NCBI GenBank assembly: GCA_021324185.1
Contig: JAJPJN010000002.1
Location: 1 to 56,222 of the forward strand
Direction: 5' to 3'
Length of the DNA: 56,222 bases
Source of the DNA: Terriglobia bacterium
GTDB lineage: Bacteria; Acidobacteriota; Terriglobia; Bryobacterales; Bryobacteraceae
The first letter of the stretch is position 1. Each line of letters opens with the position of its first letter. The position numbers and the translations under genes were made by a program. The notes below the pieces were generated by a model. That model was not told where the DNA came from and made no database searches. It worked only from the letters and a program-made list of their open reading frames with translations. Below are positions 1 through 7,994 of this stretch, one piece after another.

Positions 1-981
1 CAGTTTCACAAATGGTTGCAGTGGATCTTGGATGTGCAGCTTGCCCGTTGCGCAGATCACTTGGAACTGATGCAGGATTTGCCGATCGGGGTGGATCCGG
101 ATGGGGCGGATGCCTGGGCGTGGCAGGACGTATTTGCGCAAGGAATCGGCGTGGGCGCGCCGCCGGACGAGTTCAATACGCAAGGCCAGAGCTGGGGTCT
201 GCCGCCGTTCGTGCCCTGGAAATTGCGCGCGGCGGGGTACGAGCCGTTTATCCAGACGCTGCGCGGTGCTTTCCGGCATGGCGGAGGATTGCGTATCGAT
301 CACGTAATGGGTTTGTTCCGGCTGTTTTGGATACCGAATGGAATGGCGGCGTCGCAAGGCGCCTACGTCCGCTATAACGCCGGGGAGATGCTTGCCATTG
401 TGGCGCTGGAAAGCGAGCGCGCCAAAGCGTACGTGGTGGGCGAGGACCTGGGAACCGTGGAGCAAAGCGCGCGCGAAAAGTTGGCCGAGCATAAGATTCT
501 TTCCTACCGGCTGTTGTGGTTTGAAAAAGAGCCGCCTGAAACATATCCCAAAGAAGCGCTGGCGGCAGTGACTACCCATGACCTGCCCACGATTGCCGGA
601 CAATGGACCGGATCGGATCTGGAGGCGCAGCGCAAGTTGAAACTGAAGCCGAACGAGGAAAGCACGGCGGAGATCAACGAGCGGCTGAAATCGATGGCCA
701 ATCTCAGTTCCGATTCGCCGATTGAAGAAGTGATCACCGGCGCCTATCGTCTGCTTGCGCGCGCGCCTTCGCGAATCGTGACGGCAGCGCTCGAGGATGC
801 GGCCGCCGTGAAGGAACGGCCGAACATGCCGGCCACTACGCCCGACCAGCATCCGAACTGGTCTATGGCCTTGCCCGTTCCGATTGAAGCGCTGATGCAA
901 GCCGAACTGCCGCGCAAGATAGCGGAGGTGCTGAAGCGCGAAACTCCGGCGGAGACTCAGGCGCGCGCCGGGGGCAGGTAA
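1..981 (+). CDS. malQ: 4-alpha-glucanotransferase (amylomaltase), 3' part
   Basis: GH77 enzyme that transfers alpha-1,4-glucan segments between maltodextrins in the cytoplasm (glycogen and maltodextrin metabolism). The frame is open from base 1, so the gene begins upstream of the window; the first in-frame start-like codon at 16 lies inside the domain. All three GH77 catalytic acids are visible, numbered from the first codon here: the nucleophile Asp100 in RIDH, the acid/base Glu148 in GEDLG and Asp194 in THDLP. The motif QSWGLPPF is also typical of the family. The C-terminus is complete, and the last 25 bases overlap the convergent racemase gene. Confidence 0.95.
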   Translation, partial: QFHKWLQWILDVQLARCADHLELMQDLPIGVDPDGADAWAWQDVFAQGIGVGAPPDEFNTQGQSWGLPPFVPWKLRAAGYEPFIQTLRGAFRHGGGLRIDHVMGLFRLFWIPNGMAASQGAYVRYNAGEMLAIVALESERAKAYVVGEDLGTVEQSAREKLAEHKILSYRLLWFEKEPPETYPKEALAAVTTHDLPTIAGQWTGSDLEAQRKLKLKPNEESTAEINERLKSMANLSSDSPIEEVITGAYRLLARAPSRIVTAALEDAAAVKERPNMPATTPDQHPNWSMALPVPIEALMQAELPRKIAEVLKRETPAETQARAGGR

Positions 982-1784
982 CGCCCCAAAATGAAATCGA
1001 CGCCCATGCGCGCGTGCAGGTAAGTGGTATCGAATACCGGAAACGGCAGATCGGCCTGTTTGATGATCAACGGGAACTCGGTGCAGCCGAGGACGACGCC
1101 TTGGGCGCCGTGCCGGTGCAGATTCTCGATTTGCGCCAGTATGTAGCGCTTCGATTCGGGTTTGAAAATTCCGAGCGCAAGCTCTTTGATGATGATCCGC
1201 TGTAGCTCGAATCGAACCGCAGGCGATTCAGGCACGATGCAATCGATGGCGTAGCGCTGTTGGAGCCATTGCGCGATGAAGCCGTCCTGTATGGTGTAGA
1301 GAGTGCCGATCAGGCCCACTTTCTTGAGGCCGGCTTTTTGAATCGCAAGCCCGGTGGCATCTGCAATGTGCAGCACGGGAAGACCGGCGCCGCGGCAAAC
1401 GGCATCGTACACTTTGTGCGCCGTGTTCGAGCACAGTATCAGCGCTTGCGCACCGGCGCCGCGCAGCTTGAGGCCGGCTGCAGAAAAAATGCCGGCAATA
1501 TCATTCCAGCGATTTTGGGCTTGTAGAGCATTGATGCGCTGCTGGTTGACGTTGTAGAGGATCAGAGGCGGATTGGTGTTGTCTCCGTAAACGTCGTTGA
1601 TGGCCTGGTTGATGTATTGGTAGTACTCGGCTGTGGAATGCCAGGAAATGCCACCTACCAGGCCGAGCATTTTCATCTGCTCCGGCGGGATCGGCCGGAG
1701 GGGTGGCGATTTCGCTGCGAGCGCGGAAGATGCCAATACCAGCGAGCCAAAGCTTCGCCGGGTCAGAGATCCAGGGGATCGCAT
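957..1784 (-). CDS. Aspartate/glutamate racemase family protein with Tat signal
   Basis: A 275-residue Asp/Glu racemase-superfamily protein. The N-terminal LVGGISWHST motif and the two catalytic cysteines, Cys118 in CSNTAH and Cys234 in GCTEFP, are present, so the two-cysteine racemization chemistry looks intact. The chosen ATG (1784) gives a twin-arginine leader (TRRSFGSLVLASSALA), which predicts Tat export; this is unusual because these racemases are normally cytoplasmic. The start lies two bases after the stop of the RNase T2 gene (TAG-AC-ATG), suggesting coupled translation. A longer open frame reaches 2102 but is only a shadow of the RNase gene. A downstream Met (MKMLGLVGG) would give a leaderless cytoplasmic form. 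The true substrate is unknown. Confidence 0.85.
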   Translation of the reverse strand: MRSPGSLTRRSFGSLVLASSALAAKSPPLRPIPPEQMKMLGLVGGISWHSTAEYYQYINQAINDVYGDNTNPPLILYNVNQQRINALQAQNRWNDIAGIFSAAGLKLRGAGAQALILCSNTAHKVYDAVCRGAGLPVLHIADATGLAIQKAGLKKVGLIGTLYTIQDGFIAQWLQQRYAIDCIVPESPAVRFELQRIIIKELALGIFKPESKRYILAQIENLHRHGAQGVVLGCTEFPLIIKQADLPFPVFDTTYLHARMGVDFILGRYLPPARA

Positions 1785-1786
1785 GT

Positions 1787-2413
1787 CTACTGGACCGGAG
1801 GCACGCGGATCGTGCGCGCTGTACAATCGCGCGGCGCAGGGCACGCCATCGGACTCAAGCTCTTGGTCAGGCAGATCTCGACAGCCTTGAGATAGGTGCC
1901 GGAACATTGGATCATGATGTCGCGATCCTGCAGTTTCGGGTTCGACTGCTCGAAGGCGGCCTTGATCTGAAGAGGCGTAACGCTCTGCGTCATGGCCGGC
2001 GCTTTGAACTGATTCGGTATGTGGATGGACGTGAACGCCTGCCGGATCAGGTTGAAATAGTCTTGCGCGCTCAGGCCGCTGCAGGTGCCGTGCGTGGTCC
2101 ATTCATGCTGGATCAGGCTCAAATCGGGCATAATGTCCAGAAAACTGGAGGGATTGGTCAGGCCCGGAGCGTTGGAACAATGTTCGGGGTAGCCGCCTTT
2201 TTGAAATTCGGGCCAAAGTCCATGCACGATGAAGCCGAAATGGCGGCTGCCTCTGCATTCGCTGTTGGTGGGATTCGAATGGCAGTATTCAGGTGACCAG
2301 GAAAGCGTCAGCAGATAGTAATCAAACTGCCCCGGAGAGCCGCCTTGCTGTGCCGCGGCACGGCCATCGAAAGCGAGGACGGTGAACACCAGGCAACAGA
2401 AGAAACGCGTCAT
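1787..2413 (-). CDS. Secreted ribonuclease T2 family protein
   Basis: A 208-residue endoribonuclease of the RNase T2 family, which cleaves RNA through 2',3'-cyclic phosphates. It has an N-terminal signal peptide ending near AAAQ, so it should act in the periplasm or outside the cell. Both active-site segments are present: CAS1 as FIVHGLWPE (His64) and CAS2 as HEWTTHGTC (His103, Glu104, His108). Several cysteines fit the disulfides of the family. It is first in a two-gene unit with the racemase, whose ATG starts two bases after this stop. A TATGCT box lies six bases before the ATG with no Shine-Dalgarno, so the mRNA may be leaderless. Confidence 0.92.
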   Translation of the reverse strand: MTRFFCCLVFTVLAFDGRAAAQQGGSPGQFDYYLLTLSWSPEYCHSNPTNSECRGSRHFGFIVHGLWPEFQKGGYPEHCSNAPGLTNPSSFLDIMPDLSLIQHEWTTHGTCSGLSAQDYFNLIRQAFTSIHIPNQFKAPAMTQSVTPLQIKAAFEQSNPKLQDRDIMIQCSGTYLKAVEICLTKSLSPMACPAPRDCTARTIRVPPVQ

Positions 2414-2425
2414 GAATTCAGCATA
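2414..2425 (-). promoter_or_regulatory. Possible -10 box of the RNase T2 gene, leaderless arrangement
   Basis: On the minus strand TATGCT is followed by six bases (GAATTC) and then the ATG at 2413. A start seven bases after the -10 would place the mRNA 5' end at or next to the ATG. No convincing -35 is visible. Confidence 0.35.
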
Positions 2426-2450
2426 CGAACTGCCGGAGCGGCATTGGGTA

Positions 2451-2495
2451 TTGACAGCTCCCCCGGTTAGTGCTAGTTTTTTAGCATGGTGCTAA
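2451..2495 (+). promoter_or_regulatory. Promoter and probable BlaI-type operator of the repressor/M56 operon
   Basis: A consensus -35 TTGACA (2451-2456) is followed after 17 bases by TAGTTT (2474-2479) as -10. Six bases later is the ATG at 2486, so the mRNA is probably leaderless; no Shine-Dalgarno exists. Two overlapping dyads cover the -10 to start region: TGCTA/TAGCA (2471-2475, 2482-2486) and TTAGC/GCTAA (2481-2485, 2491-2495). Dyads over the promoter and start codon fit autorepression by the BlaI-like product. Confidence 0.7.
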
Positions 2496-2872
2496 AGAAC
2501 CAGCACAAGCTCAGCCGCCGGGAACGGCAGATTATGGACGTTTTATACCGTCGCGGCAAAGCGACGGCGGCCGAAGTTCACGCGGCGATACCCGATCCGC
2601 CGAGTTACTCGGCGGTGCGGGCCATGCTACGGGTTCTCGAAGAGAAGGGGCACATCCGGCACGAAGCGCAGGATCTGCGCTATATCTTCATACCCGTTGT
2701 GCCGCGCGAGAAAGCGCGGCGCTCCGCCGTGCGGCATCTGCTCGAGACCTTTTTCGAGGGCTCGCCGGAGCAGGCCGTGGCTACTTTGCTCGATGTATCG
2801 CGAGACCTCTCCCCGGAAGAATTGGACCGGCTGGCGGCGCTCATTGAAAAGGCCCGAAAGGAAGGTCGCTGA
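2486..2872 (+). CDS. BlaI/MecI/CopY family transcriptional repressor
   Basis: A 128-residue winged-helix repressor. The N-terminal half (LSRRERQIMDVLY, then a helix-turn-helix around residues 24-55 with YSAVRAMLRVLEEKG) is the BlaI DNA-binding domain, and the C-terminal half is the helical dimerization region. The last base of its TGA is the first base of the next gene's ATG, so it forms a translationally coupled operon with an M56 peptidase. Known BlaI/BlaR pairs release repression when the membrane peptidase senses a signal. No beta-lactamase is nearby, so the inducer here is unknown. It probably represses its own promoter. Confidence 0.93.
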   Translation: MVLKNQHKLSRRERQIMDVLYRRGKATAAEVHAAIPDPPSYSAVRAMLRVLEEKGHIRHEAQDLRYIFIPVVPREKARRSAVRHLLETFFEGSPEQAVATLLDVSRDLSPEELDRLAALIEKARKEGR

Positions 2873-4503
2873 TGTTGTGGGCCTGGATAAGTCTTTTCAT
2901 CCGGTCCGGCCTGATCCTGAGCGCGGCAAATCTTTTGTGCCGCAGCTCGCGCGAAAAGCTGGGCCCGTCTTATCGCTATCGCCTGATCGCGGCCGGATTT
3001 CTGCTGCTGCTGTTCTGGCCGGTGCTCTCGGCCTTTTTGCCGGAAATTGCGCTCCCGATTTGGCCGCATCATAGTGGCGGAATTGTCACGATCACGCAGA
3101 CGCTGCGCTCGTTTGAGGGCGCGGCGCCAAATTCTCCGCCTGGCAACCGGCCTTTATTGTTTTGGGCCCTGGGCGTTTTCTTATCCTTGCTTCCGATCTG
3201 TACCGGTTACGCCAGGATGCGGGCGGTAATCGCCGCAGCATCTCCGATTCAAGATGAGAACTGGCGCGATCTGTTGGCGCGTGAATGCGAACGTTTGCGA
3301 CTGTGCAGAAAACCGGAGTTGCTGGTAGCGGAGCACGATATCGTGCCGCTGACGTTCGGCTTGATAAGGCCACGCATTCTGCTTCCGGCCGGCTGTGCCG
3401 AATGGGATGCCTCGCAAAAGCGCATGGTATTGCTGCATGAACTCATGCACATCCGGCGAGGGGATCTCAGGTGGCAAGTTTTCGCCAATGTAGTAACGGC
3501 GTTGTGGTGGTTTCAGCCCTTGTGCTGGCTGAACCGCCGGCTACTGCGGCAGGAGAGCGAGGAGGCCTGTGATGAATGGGTGCTGCTTTCCGGTATTCGC
3601 CCATCGGAGTACGCCGCCCAGTTGCTTTCCTTCGCCCGGCAATTTGGCGCGCAGCGGTTCGGCAAATTCACGGTAACAACGGCAATGGTTCGCAGAGGCG
3701 ACTTGGAAGGGAGATTTCGCGCCATTCTGAATGCGAAGCTGCCGCCCAAAGCCTGCGCCTTTCCGGTTTTCAAAGTGCTGCTTTTAATTGTGCTGGCGAT
3801 CTCGGCATCGGCAGTCACGATCTTTTCCGGCCAGAACGAATTTCAAGGAGGACACGTCATGAAGAGGACAGTTATTTCAGGCCTGCTGGCATCGGCAGGT
3901 CTCACGGCAGCGACGATCGGCGGATCGGTCTTGGATCCCAACGGCGCTGCGATTTCCAACGCGCAGGCATTTCTCTATAACCCGGATACCGGCGCCCAGC
4001 AGGAGGTGACAACTACGGCGGACGGCAAGTTCACGTTCCAAAGCCTTCCCGCCGGGTCTTACATTCTGCGTATTCAGAAGCCGGGCTTTGCTGCGTTGTA
4101 TCGCGAATTCACGGTCAAGCCGGATTCCGATATACAACGCGGCTTGGTTTTAGGATCTGCCGGAGCGGCTCCGGCTTCTAACGCCGCGGGCGTGCAGGAA
4201 ACCAATGGACAGGCCATTCGAGTCGGCGGCGAATTCGAGCAAGCCAAACTGATCTATAAAGTGCAGCCGGTTTATCCGCCATCGGCCAAAGCGGCGGGGA
4301 TTCAGGGCAGGGTCACTCTGGACGTGACGATTTCGAAAGATGGTGTGCCGGAAGATATCCAGGTGATTTCTTCGCCCAGCGACGATCTGACGCAGTCTGC
4401 GCTCGAGGCGGTGCGGCAATGGCGTTACAGCTCGACATTATTGAACGGCCAGCCGGTGGCTGTAGCCGCGCAGGTGAATGTCAACTATACGCTTTTGAAA
4501 TAG
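2872..4503 (+). CDS. M56 (BlaR1-like) membrane metallopeptidase fused to carboxypeptidase-regulatory and TonB C-terminal domains
   Basis: A 543-residue multidomain protein. Residues 1-320 form a BlaR1/M56 domain with membrane segments (about 35-55, 95-110 and 300-318) and the zinc motif HELMH (His189, Glu190, His193) followed by the downstream acidic motif EEACDEW. Residues about 342-420 are a carboxypeptidase-regulatory beta-sandwich (GGSVLDPNGAAISNA, FQSLPAGSYILRI). Residues about 445-543 are a TonB C-terminal domain (YPPSAKAAGIQGRVTLDVTI). It is translationally coupled to the BlaI-like gene. Oddly, Met330 is preceded by a near-perfect Shine-Dalgarno and starts a signal-peptide-like stretch (MKRTVISGLLASAGLTAA), so the C-terminal part may also be made alone. 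Confidence 0.9.
   Translation: MLWAWISLFIRSGLILSAANLLCRSSREKLGPSYRYRLIAAGFLLLLFWPVLSAFLPEIALPIWPHHSGGIVTITQTLRSFEGAAPNSPPGNRPLLFWALGVFLSLLPICTGYARMRAVIAAASPIQDENWRDLLARECERLRLCRKPELLVAEHDIVPLTFGLIRPRILLPAGCAEWDASQKRMVLLHELMHIRRGDLRWQVFANVVTALWWFQPLCWLNRRLLRQESEEACDEWVLLSGIRPSEYAAQLLSFARQFGAQRFGKFTVTTAMVRRGDLEGRFRAILNAKLPPKACAFPVFKVLLLIVLAISASAVTIFSGQNEFQGGHVMKRTVISGLLASAGLTAATIGGSVLDPNGAAISNAQAFLYNPDTGAQQEVTTTADGKFTFQSLPAGSYILRIQKPGFAALYREFTVKPDSDIQRGLVLGSAGAAPASNAAGVQETNGQAIRVGGEFEQAKLIYKVQPVYPPSAKAAGIQGRVTLDVTISKDGVPEDIQVISSPSDDLTQSALEAVRQWRYSSTLLNGQPVAVAAQVNVNYTLLK
3845..3861 (+). promoter_or_regulatory. Internal Shine-Dalgarno and in-frame ATG inside the M56 gene
   Basis: AAGGAGG (3845-3851) lies seven bases before ATG 3859, in frame with the M56 gene (codon 330). 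It is among the strongest ribosome-binding sites in the window. Translation from it gives a 214-residue protein that starts with a charged and hydrophobic signal-like segment, then the carboxypeptidase-regulatory and TonB C-terminal domains. Confidence 0.6.
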
Positions 4504-4524
4504 CGGCGCGAGCGGCCGCAGAAT

Positions 4525-5283
4525 TCACACGCGCATCAGGTCGTTGATGGTCTCGAACGAATAACCGCGGTCGGTTAATGCGGGGACGATTTGGCGAACA
4601 GCGCGGATCGTCTCACGAATATCGGGATTCCGCTCGACGGCTCTGCCGTCATGGAGGCAAATGATGCCGCCCGGCGAGGCGTGGGAAACGACATGGTGGG
4701 AGATGCGATCTGCCGGCCAGCGCCAGTCGTAACCGATGACGGTCCACATCACATCCAATAAGGCCAGCTTGCGCTGTACTTCCCGCATCCCGACCCAGCG
4801 GAAGCCGTAGGGCGCGCGAAGAATCATGGGCGTAACACCCGTTTCAAAGGAAATGATGCGTTGCGCTTCACTGAATTCGAAGTCGATGAACTCGCGCGAT
4901 TTAAACGGCAGCTTCGGGTGTGAGTAGGTATGATTGCCGATCTGATGCCCGCAGGCCGCCACTTTGCCGGCGATGTGCGGAAGCCTGCGCACGTTCATGC
5001 CGCACTGGAAGAATGTCGCAGTGACGTTTTCCGATGCGAGGTAATCGAGCAGATCCTGCGTTTGTTCGCTGGGCCCGTCGTCGAAGGTAAGGGCAACGGA
5101 CTTTCTGCGTCCGGGGCCTCGATAGACAGAGGGGCCGAAGAGCTGAGAGGATTTCCCAACACTGCCGTAAGCGGCGGCTGCGGAGATTCCCGCCGCTACT
5201 GCTCCAGCGGTGATTCCTGCTACCGTCAGGGGTCGCATCGTCCTCAGACTACCACTGTTTACAAGTACAAACGGTGAGGGCAT
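4525..5283 (-). CDS. Polysaccharide deacetylase (NodB homology domain)
   Basis: A 252-residue carbohydrate esterase 4 family protein, expected to remove N-acetyl groups from a chitin-, peptidoglycan- or exopolysaccharide-like polymer. A hydrophobic N-terminal segment (about residues 18-40) anchors or exports it. The metal and catalytic residues are present: TFDDGPS (Asp68, Asp69), NHTYSHP (His118, His122), RAPYG, and LHDG near the C-terminus. Its ATG shares its first base with the last base of the ATP-grasp stop (TAATG), so the two are translationally coupled. The substrate cannot be told from sequence. Confidence 0.92.
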   Translation of the reverse strand: MPSPFVLVNSGSLRTMRPLTVAGITAGAVAAGISAAAAYGSVGKSSQLFGPSVYRGPGRRKSVALTFDDGPSEQTQDLLDYLASENVTATFFQCGMNVRRLPHIAGKVAACGHQIGNHTYSHPKLPFKSREFIDFEFSEAQRIISFETGVTPMILRAPYGFRWVGMREVQRKLALLDVMWTVIGYDWRWPADRISHHVVSHASPGGIICLHDGRAVERNPDIRETIRAVRQIVPALTDRGYSFETINDLMRV

Positions 5284-6497
5284 TATTCCCGAACCTTATC
5301 ACGTGGAGGCGCCGAAGCGTGGTATTCGGATTGAACGCGCTTCGCATAGAGGTCCAACAATTCGGTGATGCGGCTGTAATCCGGTGATTTCACAATAAAG
5401 CCGACATGATGGCGTTTGTGCAGCCGCCAGACCAGCTCCGGCTCTTGAAACCAGGAGGTGTCCGGCCATTCCTGGCGAGCGAGGGAGACCAGCAGTCCTG
5501 CATAATCATTGCGCGGCTGCGGCAGCTCGTAACTTCTGCCCAGCGCCGCGGCTACTTCCACGTTCGCCCACTCTGCCCACATGTTGATGCCTGTTGCCGC
5601 TTCAATCAGATCCGCAATGTTTGCACCGCCCACGCGGGCGGAGGTTTCGAGGAAGTAAATGCGGCCGCCCTCATGAGCACGAATAAATTCGGTGTGCGAG
5701 ACGCCGTTCTGCAGGTGGAACGCGCTGAGTACTTTCTCGTTTAGCCAGCGCAAGCCTCTGGCGTAGTCAGAATCCCATTCGAGCAGGCGCGTGGTAAAAA
5801 TTCCACCGGCGTGGGTCACTTCGAGCGGCGGGGTTCCGTATGCGCTGGCAACGGCATAAATCATGCGTCCACCGAACCAGATGGAATCGACGTGAAAGAT
5901 ATCGCCGGGTACAAAGCGCTCCAGAACGAAATACGACTGCTCGTCGCCCAAGCTGTGTATGCGGTCCCAGACTTCTTGCGCGTGCTGGTACTTCTTGATT
6001 CCGATGGCGCCTGCCAGTAGGCGCGGCTTGAGAACCCAGGGCGGCGGAACGTTTTCCAGGAAATGCGCGATATCGGCGTAGTGAATGGTTGCCGTGAACT
6101 CGGGGACCGGAATTTGGTGCTCGGAAGCGAGCATGCGCATGGCCAGCTTGTCGCGAAAAAAGCGTGTGGCCGACTCGCCCAGGCCAGGAATGCGCAAGTG
6201 CTCGCGCAGGAGGGCAGCTTTTTCGAGATCAAAATCGTCGAGCGGAATCAGGCGATCGAAGCGAATGGTCCGGCAGAGATGGCTGACGGCATGGATCAGG
6301 TCCTGCAGGTTCCATTCGTTGTCCTGATCCGGCATATAGAAGATGTCATCCAGGACGTCGCGCGGAAAATCCGCGTTATCTTTCAGACTGAGCGAGGTCA
6401 GCAGATAGACCCGGCAGCCCAACGCTTTGGTCTGTTGCATAAAGCGCTGGCCTTTTTCGTAACTCGCAAGGCAGAGAACGCTGAGCGGCTGATTCAT
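5283..6497 (-). CDS. ATP-grasp domain protein
   Basis: A 404-residue ATP-grasp protein, expected to join a carboxylate to an amine or thiol through an acyl-phosphate. Visible family features are a pre-ATP-grasp Rossmann-like N-terminus (SVLCLASYEKGQRF), the lysine strand PPWVLKPRLLAGAIGI, the ERFVPGDIFHVDS segment and the metal-binding FLETSARVGGANI region. The ATG at 6497 follows a GGAGG; a TTG at 6512 is possible but less likely. It is coupled to the deacetylase downstream, which suggests a shared cell-surface modification role. The substrate is unknown, and it is not an obvious biotin carboxylase or D-Ala ligase. Confidence 0.85.
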   Translation of the reverse strand: MNQPLSVLCLASYEKGQRFMQQTKALGCRVYLLTSLSLKDNADFPRDVLDDIFYMPDQDNEWNLQDLIHAVSHLCRTIRFDRLIPLDDFDLEKAALLREHLRIPGLGESATRFFRDKLAMRMLASEHQIPVPEFTATIHYADIAHFLENVPPPWVLKPRLLAGAIGIKKYQHAQEVWDRIHSLGDEQSYFVLERFVPGDIFHVDSIWFGGRMIYAVASAYGTPPLEVTHAGGIFTTRLLEWDSDYARGLRWLNEKVLSAFHLQNGVSHTEFIRAHEGGRIYFLETSARVGGANIADLIEAATGINMWAEWANVEVAAALGRSYELPQPRNDYAGLLVSLARQEWPDTSWFQEPELVWRLHKRHHVGFIVKSPDYSRITELLDLYAKRVQSEYHASAPPRDKVRE

Positions 6498-6581
6498 CTT
6501 CCTCCACGCCAAATCACGATACGCTTAAGTTAACTCATTCCAGTAGGAGCCCATTCAGCTTCTGTTCCTCTGAGCGCCAGA

Positions 6582-7226
6582 ATGCCCAAGCTCAAATTGA
6601 AACATCTTCTTGCGATCCGGTGGTTTCATTGGATCAACTTCCCACTGCTTGCTCTGATGATCTGGAGCGGTTTTCTCATTTACTGGGCATACCCGGTCTA
6701 CAGTATCGGTCCGGTCCGTTTTCCGCAGGGGCTCTTTCGGGCTCTGCACATGAATCAGCGGCTGGCCGATGGAATGGCGATGCACTTCTTCTTCATGTGG
6801 CTGTTCGTGATCAATGGAGTACTGTACATCGTTTACACCATTGTGTCGGGCGAGTGGAGGTTGCTTGTGCCCACGTCATTTGGGGCATTGCGCGATGCCT
6901 GGCAGGTTGTGCTGCATGATCTGCACATTCGCCGGGAGCGGCCGCCGCAGCAGAAGTACAACGCGGCGCAACAGATCAGCTATACGGCGATTCTCGTCAT
7001 GGGAATCGGTTCAGTGCTTACGGGTTTGGCCATCTACAAACCGGCGCAACTGAACTGGCTGGCGGCGTGGTTCGGCGGGTATCCGGGCGCGCGATTGATC
7101 CATTTTGCGTTGACCATCGGGTACTGCGTGTTTTTTGTGGTGCACGTGATTCAGGTGATCGTGGCGGGATGGAATAATTTTCGGAGCATGATTATCGGAT
7201 ACGAACTGGTTGACGAGCATGAATAA
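6582..7226 (+). CDS. Cytochrome b561-type membrane subunit
   Basis: A 214-residue integral membrane b-type cytochrome with about five hydrophobic segments. Histidines likely to ligate heme lie within or next to them (His16 in RWFHW, His68 in MAMHFFF, and later LIHFAL and VVHVIQV). It resembles the thiosulfate-reductase/Ni-hydrogenase cytochrome b family. It overlaps the start of the molybdopterin oxidoreductase gene by eight bases, so the pair should form a membrane-anchored redox complex passing electrons between quinol and the exported molybdoenzyme, in the manner of MsrPQ-type systems. Confidence 0.88.
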   Translation: MPKLKLKHLLAIRWFHWINFPLLALMIWSGFLIYWAYPVYSIGPVRFPQGLFRALHMNQRLADGMAMHFFFMWLFVINGVLYIVYTIVSGEWRLLVPTSFGALRDAWQVVLHDLHIRRERPPQQKYNAAQQISYTAILVMGIGSVLTGLAIYKPAQLNWLAAWFGGYPGARLIHFALTIGYCVFFVVHVIQVIVAGWNNFRSMIIGYELVDEHE

Positions 7227-7992
7227 GAAACGGCATCCCGAGATTGTGCTCAACAGTCAAGACCTGAAGCAGGAACTGCGCCGGCGCACGCGACGCGATT
7301 TTTTGATTGCCGGGCTGGCTGCCGCCGGCGCAGTTGGCGGGTACGAATGGCTGACGCACGCCAAAGAAGATAACGGGCAGCCGTGGCCGGAGCGGCGCGT
7401 TCTCGACGCGAATGGCCGCCTGTGGCGGGCTTATGTGAACAACCGGCATTTAATGCCTTCCTATTCAACAGACCAGATTCAATATTTGAAAGTGAACGGG
7501 GATGTCGGCTTAGGCCAGGATTTCGATCCCGGCGCATGGAAGCTGCGGGTGCAGACAGGAGTGCCGGGTGAGCAGTTTGACCTACATTTATTCGACATTC
7601 AATCGCTGCCGCGATACCAGATGATCACGCGCTTTTGCTGCATCGAAGGCTGGAGCGTGATCACGCAATGGGCCGGTGCGCGGTTTTCCGATTTCACGAA
7701 AAAATATTTTCCGGCCGCCCGCCCGTTGCCGCAGTATGTCTATATGGCGACGCCGGATGAAGAGTATTATGTCGGTCTCGACCTAAAGAGCGCGTTGCAC
7801 CCGCAAACGCTGCTTGCGTACGAGCAAAACGGTAAGCCGCTCGAGGCGGCACATGGCGCGCCGTTGCGCCTGGTAATTCCCGTCAAATATGGAATCAAGA
7901 ACATCAAGAGGATCGGTATGATTCAGTACACGGATACCCGGCCGGGCGATTACTGGTACGAAGAAGGGTACGACTGGTTTGCGGGCCTCTAA
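7219..7992 (+). CDS. Tat-exported molybdopterin-dependent oxidoreductase (sulfite oxidase/MsrP-like fold)
   Basis: A 257-residue oxidoreductase of the sulfite-oxidase-like molybdopterin family. A twin-arginine signal (RRRTRRDFLIAGLAA, residues 21-35) sends it across the membrane already folded. The molybdenum-ligating cysteine is Cys141 in CCIEGWSV, and the C-terminal VPVKYG/IKNIKRIG-like region matches MsrP relatives. ATG 7219 is chosen; a TTG at 7210 is the alternative. Co-translation with a cytochrome b gene supports a membrane-coupled reductase or oxidase. Whether it repairs methionine sulfoxide like MsrP is not shown. Confidence 0.88.
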   Translation: MNKKRHPEIVLNSQDLKQELRRRTRRDFLIAGLAAAGAVGGYEWLTHAKEDNGQPWPERRVLDANGRLWRAYVNNRHLMPSYSTDQIQYLKVNGDVGLGQDFDPGAWKLRVQTGVPGEQFDLHLFDIQSLPRYQMITRFCCIEGWSVITQWAGARFSDFTKKYFPAARPLPQYVYMATPDEEYYVGLDLKSALHPQTLLAYEQNGKPLEAAHGAPLRLVIPVKYGIKNIKRIGMIQYTDTRPGDYWYEEGYDWFAGL

Positions 7993-7994
7993 TT

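Noticed and set aside
1785-2102. N-terminal extension of the racemase frame
   Set aside because: It is a shadow of the RNase T2 gene, and the Tat leader with the coupled ATG at 1784 gives a better start.
2486-4503. Beta-lactam resistance module
   Set aside because: BlaI/M56 pairs are widespread in Acidobacteriota and no beta-lactamase or PBP2a gene is nearby.
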